Assembly (NCBI RefSeq): GCF_012848475.1
Contig: NZ_CP051666.1
Coordinates: 1,015,501-1,079,500, forward strand
DNA from: Marinobacterium sp. LSUCC0821
GTDB taxonomy: Bacteria > Pseudomonadota > Gammaproteobacteria > Pseudomonadales > Balneatricaceae
Length of the DNA stretch: 64,000 nt
Direction: 5' to 3'
Shown here: positions 48,746-58,399 of the stretch, piece by piece
Position numbering within the stretch: the stretch's first letter is position 1
How the letters are laid out: each line of letters begins with the position of its first letter
Notes under the pieces: model-generated
Told to the model about the DNA's origin: nothing
The model's input: only the letters and a program-made list of their open reading frames with translations
Database searches by the model: none
Translations under genes and position numbers: made by a program

Positions 48746-50968
48746 ATGGCTAAAAAACCAAGTACTATCGTCTACACCCTTACAGACGAAGCACCGGCGC
48801 TTGCGACCGCATCCTTCCTGCCAATTATTCGTAAATTTGCTAAATCAGCTGACATCAATGTTGAGCTATGTGATATCTCTCTTGCAGGGCGTATCCTTTC
48901 TTCGTTCCCAGAGTACCTGAACGATCAACAGAAAGTTGAAGACGGCCTTGCTCAGCTAGGCGATATGACAGCTGATCCAAACCTTAACCTGATCAAACTG
49001 CCAAACATCTCTGCATCTGTACCGCAGTTGAAAGCAGCGATTGCTGAACTTCAGGCTCAGGGTTACCACATTCCAGATTTCCCAGATGCTGCACGCAACG
49101 ATAAAGAGCAAGAGATCCGTGATCGCTACTCTAAAATCCTTGGTTCTGCTGTTAACCCTGTTCTACGTCAGGGCAACTCAGACCGTCGCGCACCAGCAGC
49201 TGTAAAAGCTTTCGCTCGCAAACACCCACATAGCATGGGTCAGTGGAGCAAAGCGTCACGTACTCACGCTGACTACATGAACGGCGGCGACTTCTTCTCT
49301 AGTGAACAGGCTGTCACTATGGAGAAAGATACTAAAGTACGCATCGAATTCATCTGCGGCGATGGCAACATCACTGTTAAGAAAGAGCTAAGCCTTCTTA
49401 AAGGTGAAGTACTTGATGGCATGTTCATGAGTGCCAAAGCGCTTCGTAACTTCTTCGAAGAGACTCTTCAGGACTGTAAAGAGTCTGGCGTAATGTGGTC
49501 TCTACACGTTAAAGCGACGATGATGAAGGTTTCACACCCTATCGTTTTCGGTCACGCGGTAACCGTGTTCTACAAAGAGGTTTGGGACAAGTGGGGCGAG
49601 AAGTTCCAAGAGATCGGTGTTAACCCTAACAACGGTCTAAACAGCGTTTACGAAAAGATCGCTGAGCTACCAAACTCTGTGCGCGAAGAGATCCTTCACG
49701 ACATCCACGAAGCAGCTATGCACCGTCCAGAGATGGCGATGGTTGATTCGGTTAAAGGCATCACTAACCTTCACATCCCATCTGACGTAATCGTTGACGC
49801 ATCTATGCCTGCAATGATCCGTAACTCAGGCAAGATGTGGGGCCAGGATGGTAAAGCTAAAGATACTAAAGCAGTAATGCCAGAAAGTACTTACGCTCGC
49901 ATCTACCAAGAGATGATCAACTTCTGTAAAACTCACGGCGCATTCGATCCAACTACTATGGGTACAGTACCTAACGTAGGTCTAATGGCGATGAAAGCTG
50001 AAGAGTACGGTTCGCACGATAAGACTTTCGAGATGACTGAAGATGGCATCATGCGCGTTGTTGCTGAAGACGGCACAGTGCTAATGGGTCACAAAGTCGA
50101 GAAAGGCGACATCTGGCGCGCATGTCAGACTAAAGATGCTGCGATCCGCGACTGGGTTAAACTAGCCGTGACACGTGCTCGTCAGTCTAACACTCCTGCT
50201 ATCTTCTGGTTGGATGCAGAGCGTGCACACGATCGTGAACTTCGTAAGAAAGTTGAGCTTTATCTACAAGAGCATGACACTGAAGGTCTAGATCTTCGAA
50301 TCATGTCTTACGTACGCGCTATGCGCTCTACTTGTGAGCGCCTAATCCGTGGCCTAGATACTATCTCTGTAACGGGTAACGTTCTACGTGACTACCTAAC
50401 TGACCTATTCCCAATCATGGAACTGGGTACATCTGCGAAGATGCTATCTGTAGTACCAATGCTTGCGGGCGGTGGTATGTACGAAACAGGTGCAGGCGGT
50501 TCAGCACCTAAACACGTACAGCAGGTACTTGAAGAGAACCACCTACGTTGGGACTCTCTAGGTGAATTCCTAGCACTTGCAGTATCTCTAGAAGAGCTCG
50601 GCATCAAAGAGAACAAACCACGCGCTAAAGTGCTAGCTGAAACTCTAGATCGCGCTACTGGCCTACTACTTGATAAAGGTAAATCACCTTCACGTCGTAC
50701 TGGCGAACTAGATAACCGTGGCAGCCACTTCTACTTGGCTCTTTACTGGGCTCAGCAGATTGTTGACCAGACTGAAGATGCTGAACTAGCTAAACTATTC
50801 GCACCAGTTGCTGAAGCGTTGACTAGCGGTGAAGCGAAGATCCTTGAAGAGCTTTCAGCAGTTCAAGGTTCACCTGCAGATATCCAGGGCTACTACCACG
50901 CACCGATGGAACTTGTTGAAAAAGTGATGCGCCCAAGTGCAACACTGAACGCAGTGATCGATGCTTAA
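48746..50968 (+). CDS. icd: isocitrate dehydrogenase, monomeric NADP-dependent
   Basis: Oxidises isocitrate to 2-oxoglutarate, supplying NADPH. The 740 residues and the sequence ([20 protein letters not shown] at the start, [49 protein letters not shown]) are those of the monomeric type (IDH-II), not the dimeric E. coli Icd. GGGG lies 7 nt before the ATG. It is followed by a strong terminator and preceded by a possible leader peptide. Confidence 0.97.
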   Translation: MAKKPSTIVYTLTDEAPALATASFLPIIRKFAKSADINVELCDISLAGRILSSFPEYLNDQQKVEDGLAQLGDMTADPNLNLIKLPNISASVPQLKAAIAELQAQGYHIPDFPDAARNDKEQEIRDRYSKILGSAVNPVLRQGNSDRRAPAAVKAFARKHPHSMGQWSKASRTHADYMNGGDFFSSEQAVTMEKDTKVRIEFICGDGNITVKKELSLLKGEVLDGMFMSAKALRNFFEETLQDCKESGVMWSLHVKATMMKVSHPIVFGHAVTVFYKEVWDKWGEKFQEIGVNPNNGLNSVYEKIAELPNSVREEILHDIHEAAMHRPEMAMVDSVKGITNLHIPSDVIVDASMPAMIRNSGKMWGQDGKAKDTKAVMPESTYARIYQEMINFCKTHGAFDPTTMGTVPNVGLMAMKAEEYGSHDKTFEMTEDGIMRVVAEDGTVLMGHKVEKGDIWRACQTKDAAIRDWVKLAVTRARQSNTPAIFWLDAERAHDRELRKKVELYLQEHDTEGLDLRIMSYVRAMRSTCERLIRGLDTISVTGNVLRDYLTDLFPIMELGTSAKMLSVVPMLAGGGMYETGAGGSAPKHVQQVLEENHLRWDSLGEFLALAVSLEELGIKENKPRAKVLAETLDRATGLLLDKGKSPSRRTGELDNRGSHFYLALYWAQQIVDQTEDAELAKLFAPVAEALTSGEAKILEELSAVQGSPADIQGYYHAPMELVEKVMRPSATLNAVIDA

Positions 50969-50984
50969 TCGGTAGACCAGCATT

Positions 50985-51010
50985 AAAAAACCCGCTTCGG
51001 CGGGTTTTTT
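50985..51010 (+). terminator. icd terminator (bidirectional)
   Basis: AAAAAACCCGC, TTCG tetraloop, GCGGGTTTTTT. It is also usable by the convergent permease gene, whose stop is 17 nt away. Confidence 0.95.
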
Positions 51011-51026
51011 GTTGTCTGTGTTAACT

Positions 51027-51887
51027 CTAGGCCTTAGCCCTAACCGTCAACACCCCACCAAAGACAATTAGCACCATGCCAAGAATGGTGATCCAATCTA
51101 GCGTCTCATCCCAGATCATCCAGCCCACTAGCGAGGCAATAATGACTGAGCTATAGGTGAAGGGGCCCAAGTAACCTGCAGGGGCACTGTGGTACGCACG
51201 AGTAATAGAGAGCTGTGCGATGGTGGATAAGCCAGCAATAATGGCGACCCCTGCAAGCTCAACCCATCCCATTGGCATCCAATCTTGGAAAGCCAGTGGC
51301 GCGCTAAATAGCGAAGAGAAAAAAGCAAAGTAGAAGACTACACGCCGTGAAGGTTCCGTATCCTTCATCATACGGATCACAACCTTCGCAAAACCACCCA
51401 ATAGCGCACCAAGCAGACCCAACAGCAGGACCCACTGCATACTCTCCCTATCTGGGTTGAGCACTAGCGCTACACCTGTAAAACCAATGGGTAGTGACCA
51501 GATCAAAATCGGCGAGATCCGCTCTCTCAGAAACCAGAGCGCAAGCAGAGGCATAAAGAGTGGTGCTGTCTGCTTTAGAAGCGCAGCTGTACCCAAGGGT
51601 AGATGGGTCCAGGAGTAGTAGAGGCAGGCCATTGCCGACACACCCACAGCAGCACGTGTTACATGAAGGTGTATTCTTGAAGTACGTAACGACACGCCTT
51701 TACCCAGAAAGACGATCGGCAGCATTATTAGCAAACCCAGGGCATTGCGAAGAAAGACAAGCTGCGCCACCGGCAGTGAATCGGCAAGAAGACGAATCAC
51801 AATACCCGTGACTACAAGCACTGCCTCCGCGAAAATAATCAGCAGAATACCCTTTAAGCGCTGATTATCGATCTCTAGCTGATCCAA
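51027..51887 (-). CDS. DMT-superfamily permease (two EamA domains)
   Basis: Inner-membrane protein of 286 residues with ten predicted helices in two EamA repeats. QLVFLRNALGLLIMLPIV falls in the first, and the second ends with SLVGWMIWDETLDWITILGMVLIVFGGVL, the typical EamA closing helix. Family members export amino acids or metabolites such as S-adenosylmethionine. The substrate cannot be predicted. It lies 40 nt downstream of the peptidase gene on the same strand, so they may be cotranscribed. Confidence 0.85.
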   Translation of the reverse strand: MDQLEIDNQRLKGILLIIFAEAVLVVTGIVIRLLADSLPVAQLVFLRNALGLLIMLPIVFLGKGVSLRTSRIHLHVTRAAVGVSAMACLYYSWTHLPLGTAALLKQTAPLFMPLLALWFLRERISPILIWSLPIGFTGVALVLNPDRESMQWVLLLGLLGALLGGFAKVVIRMMKDTEPSRRVVFYFAFFSSLFSAPLAFQDWMPMGWVELAGVAIIAGLSTIAQLSITRAYHSAPAGYLGPFTYSSVIIASLVGWMIWDETLDWITILGMVLIVFGGVLTVRAKA

Positions 51888-51927
51888 GATGGCGTACTAA
51901 CCTAGTTTATGAATTCAGGATTAAAAT

Positions 51928-54843
51928 CTACAGGGTAAATTGTTGATAGTTTGCAGGCAGCTTTTCAGCTAACGAGCTATTGGTCACTATAGCTGTTAAC
52001 CCTTTCGCTGGGTCAGCAAGATATAACTCTGTTACTCGCTTAACATCTTCCAGTGTTACCGCAAGAATGCGGGCACGAAACTCCATGCGCTGCTCTGGTG
52101 TACGACCAAACAGGCCATTCATAAAGGTCGCTTTAGCCTCGCCCGCCGGCGAACCCGGCTTATCCATTGAGCCGACCACACCGAGAATCGCCTCTTCTAA
52201 CTGAGCCTCAGTCGCGCCCGTATTCAACAACCACTCGATTGAACGATCAAACTCTTGCACCGTCTCAACTGTGCGTGGGTCACGGTAGGAGAAGAATCTA
52301 AACAGGGCATCACCACTATCCTGACTCGCACCCGAGCCATACGCACCACCCTGCTCACGAACTGCACGGTGCAGATAGCCGTTTCTTAGCAGTTCGCCCA
52401 CCACCGTAAGCGGTGCTGAATCCAAATGAGCAACTGGCACAGTTGGATAAACTTTTGAACAGAAACTCACCTGCGTATTCACTAGCCAAGCCTGTGCGCT
52501 AATAGTCTCTGTAGTTTCAACAACAAACGGTGTAGCAAGAGCGCTACTTTGAGTGAGACGTTTAAACTGCTCGGAAAACTGCTGAACAAACACCTGCTGA
52601 TGCTCATCATCAGCCACCAACAACGCCTGCGGTTTCGACGCAACAACTAGTGCATGAATAGCCTGCAGTTCAGCTGCGAGTGTTTCCACTCCAGCCTTCT
52701 CTTTAACCTGCTCAGCTAACTCACGCGCCAATATAATTGATGGTAAACCACGTGAACGGTTAGATAGTGCGGCACCTGCAGCAAGACCTGCACTTGCAAC
52801 CAACATCGCCAGCGAATGTCCCTGGCCCGACACTGATTGCTCTTTACGAGATGCATTTTGTGCAACTAACTCTGCAATGCGTGAGTACTCATTAAATGGC
52901 GCACTGGTCAGCATATCGACCATCAACTCAGATAGAGCGACCTGATTTACCGCCAATCCTTTACCAGAAAGCGTCAAGATTGCGCGCATATCTGCTGGCT
53001 GGTCAGTCGCACCTCTGGCATTGAGGTAGGCATGAATACCGCCACTAACAGCGCTCTCAAGGGCCTGATGCTCTTTATAGGTACGACCCGCACTACCAAG
53101 CTCAGTCAGACACTGTGTATAGAGAGGGAATAGCGCTTGCTGACGATCTGTCAGTGCAGGCACATCAAAGAAAATCTGCTGATAAACCAAACCATTGGTC
53201 CCGGCACTGTACCAATTGATACCAGGCATCACCTCCGCACCTGTTGGGAAGTGGATCTCTGAAGGGACATCATCAAGTGTCACCTTAGGTAGAACACCTG
53301 GGTCATCCTGTTGTGCCTGTCGTGCCTCAAGCGCTTGAGCTTGCTCATCAATCGCTTGTAGCTGCTCATTAGTAAGCGATGCTTTCAATTGCGCAAGGCG
53401 AGCAGCTTCAGCTTCATCCTTACGCTCGCTCAACTCAGTATCTGGACGCAGCGTTAATAGGAGACGGTGCGGATTATCTAACAACCACTCCTTCACTAGG
53501 TTAGGTATATAGGCTGGATCTTCAATTTCAATACGCATCTGATCCAGTACAGTATCGATATTGAGACTGGCTATAGGATCACCACGGTGTATCGCACTTG
53601 ATAGAGAAGCCAAAATCAGCGACATCCCAAAGGGGTAGTGATCGCCAGTAATTTCACGCTGTTGCAGTTCTAATTGGTGCAATTGCGCGGCAACCATCGA
53701 TTGGTCAACGCCCTTCTCTACCACCTCTGCAAGCGTGTCGAGCACCATCTGCTCGAAAGCACGCCCGTGCTCTGGATCACTCCCCTCAATGCCACACATG
53801 AAAGAGATCTCGCGATTGGAGTCCTCTACACCACAAAGCGGTGATGGAGCGGCGCCCAAATCAGTCGACTCTAACACAGCACGCAGAGGCGAACTTGAGT
53901 TATCCAATAGCACGCGCGATAGCAACTGCCCCTGCAGCTCAGCCTTCAGGTCAATCGATGGTTTAGTGAGCCATGCCAGTACATGGTGGGTTTTGCCTTC
54001 AACCTCACCTTGATCAAGTGCATAGGCCTCCTCCACACGAATCGGTGCAAAGTAGCGCTTCTCACTCGGTACCGAGAGCTCAATATCACTCTTCTCAAAA
54101 CGAGCAAGCGCTTGCCGATCAAAACGCGCTTGCAACTCACCCACTTCGATATCACCAAAGGTCATGAAGGTCGCGTTGGATGGGTGGTAGTGAGTACGAT
54201 GGAACTCGCGCAGCTGTTCGTAGCTTAGATCTGGAATATCTGCAGGTTCACCACCGGAGTTGAAGTGGTAAGTGGTGGTCGGGAATAGGTATTTAGACAC
54301 TGCCTGCCATAAGGTCGAAGTGACAGAGCTCATCGCCCCTTTCATCTCATTGAAAACGACCCCTTTAAAGAGAAGATCAGATTCAAGATTTCCCGCCTCA
54401 GCAAATTCCACACGGTGACCCTCCTGGGCAAAATCAAGTGGATCTAGGCGTGGAAAGAAAACAGCATCAAGGTAGACATCTAGTAGGTTGAAGTAGTCTT
54501 TACGATTCTGGCTAGCAAATGGGTAGGCGGTCCAATCACTACTGGTAAAGGCGTTCATAAATGTATTCAGTGAACGGCGCGTCATCATAAAGAAGGGGTC
54601 GCGCACTGGGTATCGCTCACTACCACACAGGGCTGTGTGCTCTAGAATATGGGCAACACCGGTTGAATCTTCTGGCATGGTGCGAAACGCTACCAAAAAG
54701 ACGTTTTCATCGTAGTCACTGGCTAGATGGTAATGACGCGCACCCGTAGCGATGTGCTCGAACTCTGACATCTCTACATTTAAAGAGTGGATCATCTCAG
54801 AGCGAATAAAACGAAAACTTGGGTGTGCCTTAACTACAGTCAT
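51928..54843 (-). CDS. M16C zinc metallopeptidase, PreP/Cym1-like
   Basis: Large peptidase of 971 residues resembling presequence protease. The inverted zinc motif HILEH places His65, Glu68 and His69; a further Glu is expected in VVFNEMKGAM (about 155-165). The second M16 half carries the substrate-clamping sequence EQGGAYGSGASQDSGDALFRFFSYRDPR near the C-terminus. No signal peptide is visible, so it probably degrades short peptides in the cytoplasm. The ATG at 54843 starts MTVVKAHPSF. Confidence 0.9.
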   Translation of the reverse strand: MTVVKAHPSFRFIRSEMIHSLNVEMSEFEHIATGARHYHLASDYDENVFLVAFRTMPEDSTGVAHILEHTALCGSERYPVRDPFFMMTRRSLNTFMNAFTSSDWTAYPFASQNRKDYFNLLDVYLDAVFFPRLDPLDFAQEGHRVEFAEAGNLESDLLFKGVVFNEMKGAMSSVTSTLWQAVSKYLFPTTTYHFNSGGEPADIPDLSYEQLREFHRTHYHPSNATFMTFGDIEVGELQARFDRQALARFEKSDIELSVPSEKRYFAPIRVEEAYALDQGEVEGKTHHVLAWLTKPSIDLKAELQGQLLSRVLLDNSSSPLRAVLESTDLGAAPSPLCGVEDSNREISFMCGIEGSDPEHGRAFEQMVLDTLAEVVEKGVDQSMVAAQLHQLELQQREITGDHYPFGMSLILASLSSAIHRGDPIASLNIDTVLDQMRIEIEDPAYIPNLVKEWLLDNPHRLLLTLRPDTELSERKDEAEAARLAQLKASLTNEQLQAIDEQAQALEARQAQQDDPGVLPKVTLDDVPSEIHFPTGAEVMPGINWYSAGTNGLVYQQIFFDVPALTDRQQALFPLYTQCLTELGSAGRTYKEHQALESAVSGGIHAYLNARGATDQPADMRAILTLSGKGLAVNQVALSELMVDMLTSAPFNEYSRIAELVAQNASRKEQSVSGQGHSLAMLVASAGLAAGAALSNRSRGLPSIILARELAEQVKEKAGVETLAAELQAIHALVVASKPQALLVADDEHQQVFVQQFSEQFKRLTQSSALATPFVVETTETISAQAWLVNTQVSFCSKVYPTVPVAHLDSAPLTVVGELLRNGYLHRAVREQGGAYGSGASQDSGDALFRFFSYRDPRTVETVQEFDRSIEWLLNTGATEAQLEEAILGVVGSMDKPGSPAGEAKATFMNGLFGRTPEQRMEFRARILAVTLEDVKRVTELYLADPAKGLTAIVTNSSLAEKLPANYQQFTL

Positions 54844-55047
54844 TTAATATTTTGCCTACAAAAAAATTACCGGAAAGATTCTACAGAAATTACTTCCCAA
54901 CCGCACGAACAGATCACCAAAACCCCAGTATTCATAAGGTTTTAACGGAATATTTATAAATTAAAACTTGAAAAAACCAGAAAAATACCCAAGATAGATG
55001 GTAGGAATTAAATGACCAACGTTCTAACAAATAATTAAGAGGACATT

Positions 55048-55728
55048 ATGGCCACGTACGACTCGATTAACACTCAAGTGACAGGTGCTGTTCGCGATAC
55101 CAATAAGATGATTCGCAACACTTACATGCTGCTTGCGATGACTATGGTATTCAGCACTGTAACTGCTGCTATCTCTATGGCAATGAACCCTCCGTTCATC
55201 GTCTACCTTGGAAGTGTGATTGCTAGCTTCATCCTGCTATTTGTTATTAACAAAAAGCAAAATACAGCTGCAGCACTACCGCTCACATTCCTTTTCACAG
55301 GTCTCATGGGCTTTGGATTGGGTCCAATCCTTAACCACTACCTAGCACTACCTAATGGTGGTCAGATCGTGACTACAGCGCTTGGTATGACTGCAGTGAC
55401 CTTCTTCGGACTAACAGCGTATGTGATGAACACCCGTAAAGATTTCAGCTTTATGGGTGGCTTCCTAGCAGCAGGCTCAATTGTGCTTCTTGTCGCTATG
55501 CTTGCGATGTTTATCCTACCTATGTTCGGTGTGAACATCTCTGGCATGCAGCTAGCATTCTCTGCTGCGGTAGTATTCTTGATGGCTGGTTTCCTTCTTT
55601 ACGACACTAGCAACATCATCAACGGTAACTACAACAACTACATCATGGCGACTGTGGGTCTATACCTAAACGTATACAACCTGTTTGTACACCTGCTTAG
55701 CCTAGTTGGCGCATTTAACGACGACTAA
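55048..55728 (+). CDS. Bax inhibitor-1 family protein (YccA/YbhL-like)
   Basis: Inner-membrane protein of 226 residues with seven helices. The family segments GLTAYVMNTRKDFSFMGGFL and YDTSNIINGNYNNYIMATVGLYLNVYN are present. E. coli YccA modulates the FtsH protease; other BI-1 proteins leak calcium. TTAAGAGGAC precedes the ATG. Monocistronic with a strong terminator. Confidence 0.92.
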   Translation: MATYDSINTQVTGAVRDTNKMIRNTYMLLAMTMVFSTVTAAISMAMNPPFIVYLGSVIASFILLFVINKKQNTAAALPLTFLFTGLMGFGLGPILNHYLALPNGGQIVTTALGMTAVTFFGLTAYVMNTRKDFSFMGGFLAAGSIVLLVAMLAMFILPMFGVNISGMQLAFSAAVVFLMAGFLLYDTSNIINGNYNNYIMATVGLYLNVYNLFVHLLSLVGAFNDD

Positions 55729-55746
55729 TACTCGTATTGAACGTCC

Positions 55747-55779
55747 AAAAAAATCCCCGCTTAGTGCGGGGATTTTTTT
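55747..55779. terminator. bidirectional terminator after the BI-1 gene
   Basis: AAAAAAATCCCCGC, TTAGT loop, GCGGGGATTTTTTT. Serves the BI-1 gene and probably the convergent cysG operon, whose last stop codon is 48 nt away. Confidence 0.95.
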
Positions 55780-55826
55780 GTTCTATTTGCAGGCTCCTAA
55801 AGCAACCAACTCTTTAAGCAACCCAA

Positions 55827-57251
55827 TCAAGCAACCGCCTCGATATACTCAGGTAGCTCAACAGCCGCTTGTTCACCGAACCAAGCGAGCTTCTCTTGAA
55901 GCTTAACCACCTCACCGACAATCAGCAGCGCAGGGCCAGGCAACTGAGCTAGATTTTGTCGCTCAACAATATTGGCCAGCGTTCCCGTCAGCACCTGCTG
56001 ATCTTTACAGGTTCCCTTAGATACAATCGCGATCGGTGTAGCGCTATCTTTGCCAGCGCCCACCAATCCAGACACTATATCTGGGAGAGTATGCAGACCC
56101 ATGTAGAAAACCAGCGTCTGGTTCTCTACTGCTAATTCATTAAAGTCGAGTGCATTTTTACGACTCTTGAGCTGACCGGTAACAAAGCGCACCGACTGAG
56201 CATAGTCTCTATGGGTTAAGGGAATTCCAGCATAGCTACTACACGCGCTGGCAGCTGTAATACCTGGCACCACTTGAAAAGGCACGCCCTGCTCATGCAG
56301 CGTTTCTAACTCCTCACCACCACGTCCAAAGATAAAAGGATCACCCCCCTTCAGACGAACAACTCGCTTACCCTGCTTAGCAAGATCAACAAGAAGTTGA
56401 TTAATATCCTCTTGTGCTAGGGCGTGATTAGAGCGGCGCTTACCAACAAATATTAGATCTGCATCACGACGACACAAATCCAACACCTCTGCAGAGACTA
56501 GTGCATCGTAGAGCACTACATCTGCCTGCTGCATGAGCCGCAGCGCTTTAAATGTAAGCAACTCAGGATCACCAGGTCCTGCACCAACCAGATAGACCTC
56601 ACCTGTCGGCTGCTGGCCATCTGACTGCTCTATCTGCTGCGCTAAGAGACGCTCTGCTTCATCTAACTGTCCGGCATAGACCTTTTCAGCGACAGGTCCC
56701 TCAAAGACACTCTCCCAAAAAGCGCGACGGCCATTGATATGGGAAAATTTCGCTTGAACCTGCTTACGGAAACGCCCTACAAGAGTACCCAACTGGCTGT
56801 AACTCTGAGGAATTAATGTCTCCAATTTCGCACGAAGGTTCCTCGCCAAGACAGGCGCTTTGCCTGCAGATGATATACCAATCACTATGGGTGAACGGTC
56901 AACGATTGCTGGAAAGATAAAGGTACAAAGCTCTGGGCTATCAACCACGTTCACTTGAACGGAAGCATTTTTAGCATCCACAGAGATACGACGATTGAGC
57001 ATATCGTTATCCGTTGCAGCTACAACAAGCACCTTGCCCTTTAGCTGAACTGGGTGGTACTCGCCCACTTCAACAGAGCCACCTGAGGCTACAACAAGTT
57101 CGGACAACTCGGGATCAACTGCAAGGGCTACTACCTCAACCTTTGCACCAGCACGCGTTAGCAAACGCGCTTTGCGCAGAGCAACTTCGCCACCGCCCAC
57201 TAAAAGAATCGATCTATCTTTAAGATCAAAAAAGAGTGGTATGTATTCCAT
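55827..57251 (-). CDS. cysG: siroheme synthase (multifunctional CysG)
   Basis: Makes siroheme for sulfite reductase, 474 residues. The N-terminal dehydrogenase/ferrochelatase domain has LLVGGGEVALRKARLL (residues about 15-30). The C-terminal uroporphyrinogen III methyltransferase has VYLVGAGPGDPELLTFKALR and RLKGGDPFIFGRGGEE. I use the ATG at 57251, with GGAGG 5 nt upstream; the frame extends nine codons further without a site. Fourth in the cysI-cluster order (TauE-like, cysI, DUF934, cysH, cysG). Confidence 0.95.
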   Translation of the reverse strand: MEYIPLFFDLKDRSILLVGGGEVALRKARLLTRAGAKVEVVALAVDPELSELVVASGGSVEVGEYHPVQLKGKVLVVAATDNDMLNRRISVDAKNASVQVNVVDSPELCTFIFPAIVDRSPIVIGISSAGKAPVLARNLRAKLETLIPQSYSQLGTLVGRFRKQVQAKFSHINGRRAFWESVFEGPVAEKVYAGQLDEAERLLAQQIEQSDGQQPTGEVYLVGAGPGDPELLTFKALRLMQQADVVLYDALVSAEVLDLCRRDADLIFVGKRRSNHALAQEDINQLLVDLAKQGKRVVRLKGGDPFIFGRGGEELETLHEQGVPFQVVPGITAASACSSYAGIPLTHRDYAQSVRFVTGQLKSRKNALDFNELAVENQTLVFYMGLHTLPDIVSGLVGAGKDSATPIAIVSKGTCKDQQVLTGTLANIVERQNLAQLPGPALLIVGEVVKLQEKLAWFGEQAAVELPEYIEAVA

Positions 57252-57293
57252 AATGCCTCCGGGTGTCCTTACCTTCAACGCGCATGCACTCGC

Positions 57294-57917
57294 TTAAAGC
57301 TGAGTGTGCAATCCGCATTCACGCGTCTCTAGCGCCTTGGTTGGATCAAAATAATCCAACTCATTTGGCAGGCTATGCTCTGCCAAATAGTCATCTAGAT
57401 CCGCTTCACTTAGGTTGAATAGAGGTGCAACCTTAAGCACGCCATCTTTTGAATAGCTCAAAACATCGAGCGTTTGTCGAAACTCTGTCTGATCCTTGCG
57501 AATCGCGTTAAACCAAACATCCGGTTTCAACTCTGCCAAAGCTCGCTGAAACGGTTCAATTTTCACCTGGTAAGAGAAGGCCTCATGTAGCGGATCTGTT
57601 ACATCTGGGATACCTCCCATCAGAACGTTGCGGCGCGCTGCTGTCATCTCAGGAATGTAGGTCACAACATTGAGATTCAGGTCTTTAATTAACTTCTCAG
57701 CAAAACGGTAAGTAGCCGAGGTGTTATAACCAGAGTCAACCCAAAGCACTTTGATATCCGGACGCTGCTGGGCAACCAGATGGAGGATAACCGACTCATA
57801 AGGACGAAAATTGGTGGTCAAAATTGGAGCACTACCCTGCGCCAACGCCCAAGTAACAATCTCTTGCGGGGTTTTACCGATGAGAGATTGGTTTGCTTGT
57901 GTCAGATCTAGTGACAT
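57294..57917 (-). CDS. cysH: phosphoadenylylsulfate (PAPS) reductase
   Basis: Reduces activated sulfate to sulfite with thioredoxin, 207 residues. The C-terminal catalytic ECGLH is at the very end, and VLWVDSGYNTSATYRFAEKL is in the PP-loop-type domain. The paired Cys-Cys motifs of 4Fe-4S APS reductases are absent, so PAPS should be the substrate and an APS kinase must exist somewhere in the genome. It lies 2 nt after the DUF934 gene. Slightly shorter than E. coli CysH (244). Confidence 0.93.
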   Translation of the reverse strand: MSLDLTQANQSLIGKTPQEIVTWALAQGSAPILTTNFRPYESVILHLVAQQRPDIKVLWVDSGYNTSATYRFAEKLIKDLNLNVVTYIPEMTAARRNVLMGGIPDVTDPLHEAFSYQVKIEPFQRALAELKPDVWFNAIRKDQTEFRQTLDVLSYSKDGVLKVAPLFNLSEADLDDYLAEHSLPNELDYFDPTKALETRECGLHTQL

Positions 57918-57919
57918 TG

Positions 57920-58399
57920 TTATACCCCCTGTCTGTATATAGGTTCAGCGATATCTTGCGATGCCTGATAGCGCACCCCGATTTCGGTGTAAGCACGTTC
58001 TAGCGATGCGACATCTTCAGAAAGCGGCAACAACACTGAATCAAACCCACAACGCTCAAGGTAAGCTAAACGATCACGACTTACTTCACCCGAAGCACGA
58101 ATTTCACCGGTGAAACCTGCACGTCGTAATAGACGCGCAAAACTGAAACCACGGCCATCACGCAGTGCTTCGAAGCGCACAACAACTAGGGTAACTTTAT
58201 CTAGTTGCGCTAGCAGCGTATCGATAGACTCCTCAGATGAGATCACTACACCTATTTCTGCTTTCGAAACACTACTCTCAAGTTGCTCTAATCGAGCCAA
58301 TGAAACGATTTGAGTTTGACCTGCAGTGAGCAACTGCTCATCAGAGATTTCACTCCAGCTATCATCATTTACAAACTGGCGGTTTTTAAGCAGTTGCAT
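57920..58399 (-). CDS. DUF934 family protein of sulfate assimilation
   Basis: A 159-residue protein of a family found next to cysI and cysH in many proteobacteria (for example Pseudomonas) but of unresolved role. Visible features: LDKVTLVVVRFEALRDGRGFSFARLLRRAGFTGEIRASG and a conserved Arg-Asp segment DRLAYLERCGFDSVLLP. The ATG at 58399 is preferred because GGAGG lies 6 nt before it; a GTG two codons upstream overlaps that site. The start overlaps the end of cysI by 14 nt, so the two are translationally coupled. Confidence 0.88.
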   Translation of the reverse strand: MQLLKNRQFVNDDSWSEISDEQLLTAGQTQIVSLARLEQLESSVSKAEIGVVISSEESIDTLLAQLDKVTLVVVRFEALRDGRGFSFARLLRRAGFTGEIRASGEVSRDRLAYLERCGFDSVLLPLSEDVASLERAYTEIGVRYQASQDIAEPIYRQGV

